A stretch of 64,000 bases of DNA from Umbribacter vaginalis. Its GTDB lineage: Bacteria > Actinomycetota > Coriobacteriia > Coriobacteriales > Eggerthellaceae. The position numbers and the translations under genes were made by a program. Positions 62,348 to 64,000 of this stretch are shown here, piece after piece. Positions within the stretch are counted from its first letter, which is position 1. Every line of letters begins with the position of its first letter. Under the pieces are notes generated by a model. The model did not search any database and was not told where the DNA came from. It saw only the letters and a program-made list of their open reading frames with translations. Where the stretch lies: positions 8,813 through 72,812 of the forward strand of contig KQ959705.1 in NCBI GenBank assembly GCA_001552935.1. Reading direction: 5' to 3'.

Positions 62348-63142
62348 ATGGAAAAAATCAGTATTCAAACTCTGCTTGAAGCAGGAGCGCACTTCGGCCA
62401 TCAGGCGCGTCGCTGGAATCCAAAAATGAAACCTTATATCTTTGGTAAGCGTGGCGACATCTATATTTTCGACCTTAAACAAACATTAGTAGGTCTCGAT
62501 AACGTGTACACGTTTGTTTCACAGCTTGCTAAAAAGGGTGGTACGGTACTGTTTGTAGGCACGAAGAAACAAGCTCAAGAAGCTGTTGCTGACGCTGCAA
62601 ACCGCTGCGGTATGCCGTATGTAAATTCTCGCTGGTTAGGCGGCATGCTTACGAATTTTGTTACGATTCGTTCACGTGTAAAGCGTATGGAAGAGCTTGA
62701 AGCTATGGATGCTGATGGCCGTATGGCTGTTCTTCCTAAAAAAGAGCAAATTTTACTGCATAAAGAACTTGCAAAATTGCAAACAAACTTAAATGGTATT
62801 CGTTCAATGACACGTATGCCTGACGCTGTGTTTGTTATCGATACTAACCGTGAAACATTGGCTGTTCATGAGGCTCGTCGTTTAGGTTTAAGCGTTGTTG
62901 GAACGCTTGATACTAACTGCGATCCTGATGACGTCGATTACGGCATTCCTGCAAATGACGATGCTATTCGTGCGGTTTCGCTGTTCACGAATTTTGTTGC
63001 TGAGGCAGTTATTGCTGGTACAGGCACTCAAGTAACCGCTGAAGAAATGCAAGCTGCAACTCAGGAAGTTGACGCTGCTCCAGCGCCTGCCGCTCCTGTT
63101 GCTGCTGAAAACACTGCTGAACAGGTAACTCCTGAGGCATAA
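62348..63142 (+). CDS. rpsB: 30S ribosomal protein S2
   Basis: A 264-residue protein starting MEKISIQTLLEAGAHFGHQ at ATG 62348 after GGAGTAAC. S2 landmarks are AGAHFGHQARRWNPKMKPYIFG, LFVGTKKQAQEAVADAA, SRWLGGMLTNF, and the DTNCDPDDVDYGIPANDDAIRAV segment. The C-terminal tail is Ala/Pro/Glu-rich, as in other Actinomycetota. It is part of the small subunit, needed for S1 recruitment and translation initiation. It is followed after 33 bp by tsf. Confidence 0.97.
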   Translation: MEKISIQTLLEAGAHFGHQARRWNPKMKPYIFGKRGDIYIFDLKQTLVGLDNVYTFVSQLAKKGGTVLFVGTKKQAQEAVADAANRCGMPYVNSRWLGGMLTNFVTIRSRVKRMEELEAMDADGRMAVLPKKEQILLHKELAKLQTNLNGIRSMTRMPDAVFVIDTNRETLAVHEARRLGLSVVGTLDTNCDPDDVDYGIPANDDAIRAVSLFTNFVAEAVIAGTGTQVTAEEMQAATQEVDAAPAPAAPVAAENTAEQVTPEA

Positions 63143-63175
63143 GCGCTCTATAAGGTTTTAATGAAAGGATATAAG

Positions 63176-64000
63176 ATGGCTGCTATTACTGCTGCTATGG
63201 TAAAAGAACTTCGCGAGATGACAGGCGCTGGCATGATGGAATGCAAGAAAGCCTTAAGCGAAGTTGACGGCAATATGGAAGCTGCGGTAGATGTATTGCG
63301 TACACGTGGTTTGGCTGCAGCTGCTAAAAAGGCTGGTCGTGCTACCGATGAGGGAACTATTTGTGCGCTTGTTGCCGATGACGGCAAAAGCGGTGTTGTA
63401 CTTGAACTTAACTGTGAAACCGACTTTGTTGGTATGAACGAAAAGTTCAAGGCGTATGCTTCTCGCATTGCTGCTATCGCGCTTGCTCACAACTGCTCCG
63501 ACGTTGAACAGCTGAAAGGTTTAAGCGATGGCACCGACATGGTAAACGACATTATCACCGACGCTGTTCACGTGTTGGGCGAGAATGTTAATTTGTCGCG
63601 TGTACAGGTACTTTCGGGCGCTGCATGCACATCCTACATTCACATGGGTGGCAAAATTGGCGTATTGACCCTGTTCGACGTAGAAGGCATCGATCCTACG
63701 AATGCCGATTTCGTAGCCTATGGTCGCAATGTATGCATGCAGGTAGCTGCCGTAAACCCTGTGTCTGCGAATCGTGAATCGGTGGATAGCGCAACGGTTG
63801 AACACGAGCGCTCTATTTATGTTGCTCAAGCTGCTGAGTCGGGTAAACCAGAAGCTATTCAGCATAAAATTGCTGAAGGCCGCCTTGAGAAGTTCTTTAA
63901 AGAGAATTGCTTAAGCGAGCAAGATTACGTGAAGAATCCCGATCAAACGATTTCCGAGTACACGCAGGAAGTTGCTAAACAGCTGGGCGGAAAAATTGCC
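63176..64000 (+). CDS. tsf: Translation elongation factor Ts (partial at window edge)
   Basis: ATG at 63176 after AAAGGATA; 275 codons are open to the right edge with no stop. The product starts MAAITAAMVKELREMTGAGM followed by MECKKALSEVDGN, the UBA-like N-terminal domain. The EF-Tu-contact motif NCETDFVGMNE follows, then the core domains, including HMGGKIGVL. EF-Ts exchanges GDP for GTP on EF-Tu. The usual length is about 290 residues, so only a short end is missing. The rpsB-tsf order is standard. Confidence 0.97.
   Translation, partial: MAAITAAMVKELREMTGAGMMECKKALSEVDGNMEAAVDVLRTRGLAAAAKKAGRATDEGTICALVADDGKSGVVLELNCETDFVGMNEKFKAYASRIAAIALAHNCSDVEQLKGLSDGTDMVNDIITDAVHVLGENVNLSRVQVLSGAACTSYIHMGGKIGVLTLFDVEGIDPTNADFVAYGRNVCMQVAAVNPVSANRESVDSATVEHERSIYVAQAAESGKPEAIQHKIAEGRLEKFFKENCLSEQDYVKNPDQTISEYTQEVAKQLGGKIA

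Overview
The window reads as a chromosomal segment of a moderate-GC member of the Actinomycetota, most likely class Coriobacteriia. This is inferred from gene style: a CWB2-type cell-wall protein, Tat-exported lipoproteins, a Rho factor with a long charged extension, a GatCAB operon, cydAB, paired TrkA proteins, and a DUF6110-type protein beside a P1B-ATPase. I could not run a database search, so the taxonomy is tentative. No rRNA, tRNA, CRISPR array, complete insertion sequence or integrase was seen.

Layout. Positions 1-4470 are an AT-rich mobile or genomic-island end lying against the 3' end of a 23S rRNA methyltransferase gene. It carries a RelB/DinJ antitoxin (cut by the window edge), an ABC-F antibiotic-resistance ATPase with its own leader peptide, an Fe-S/zinc metallochaperone with a short MerR regulator, and a Phd/Doc toxin-antitoxin pair. 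Two 251-bp direct repeats, each ending in the last codons of the methyltransferase gene, mark two junctions and suggest tandem element accretion. Positions 4411-13019 are GC-richer: the methyltransferase, an aldehyde dehydrogenase, and a TetR / YhgE-type exporter / ABC ATPase cluster preceded by paired operators. From 13.7 to 31.6 kb come cydAB, an iron-type ABC importer (binding protein divergent from permease-ATPase), a CBS-domain CorC protein, a PspC protein, two TrkA potassium-channel regulators, purB, a Tat-exported protein, a two-component system, purC and a small membrane protein. From 31.7 to 35.6 kb lies a queuosine module: a preQ1-I riboswitch, a precursor transporter, an amino-acid:Na+ symporter, queF and a molbindin.

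From 36.2 to 49.2 kb the window holds a CWB2 surface protein, ychF, gatCAB, two GT2 glycosyltransferases, an AT-rich DUF4143-type ATPase under three evenly spaced TGTGA-N6-TCACA dyads, and a polysaccharide deacetylase. From 49.6 to 64 kb are a transaldolase-family aldolase, rho, sppA, a divergent MetRS-like protein, an NlpC/P60 hydrolase, rnhA, engB, a 30-residue membrane peptide, a DUF6110-type protein with a P1B-ATPase (SCG membrane motif), rpsB and the start of tsf.

Two themes run through the window. Many conserved proteins (RlmD, TetR, the ABC ATPase, CorC, GatA, Rho, MetRS, SppA) carry polar low-complexity insertions or extensions, several still visible as in-frame DNA tandem repeats. 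Intergenic regions hold many short direct repeats.
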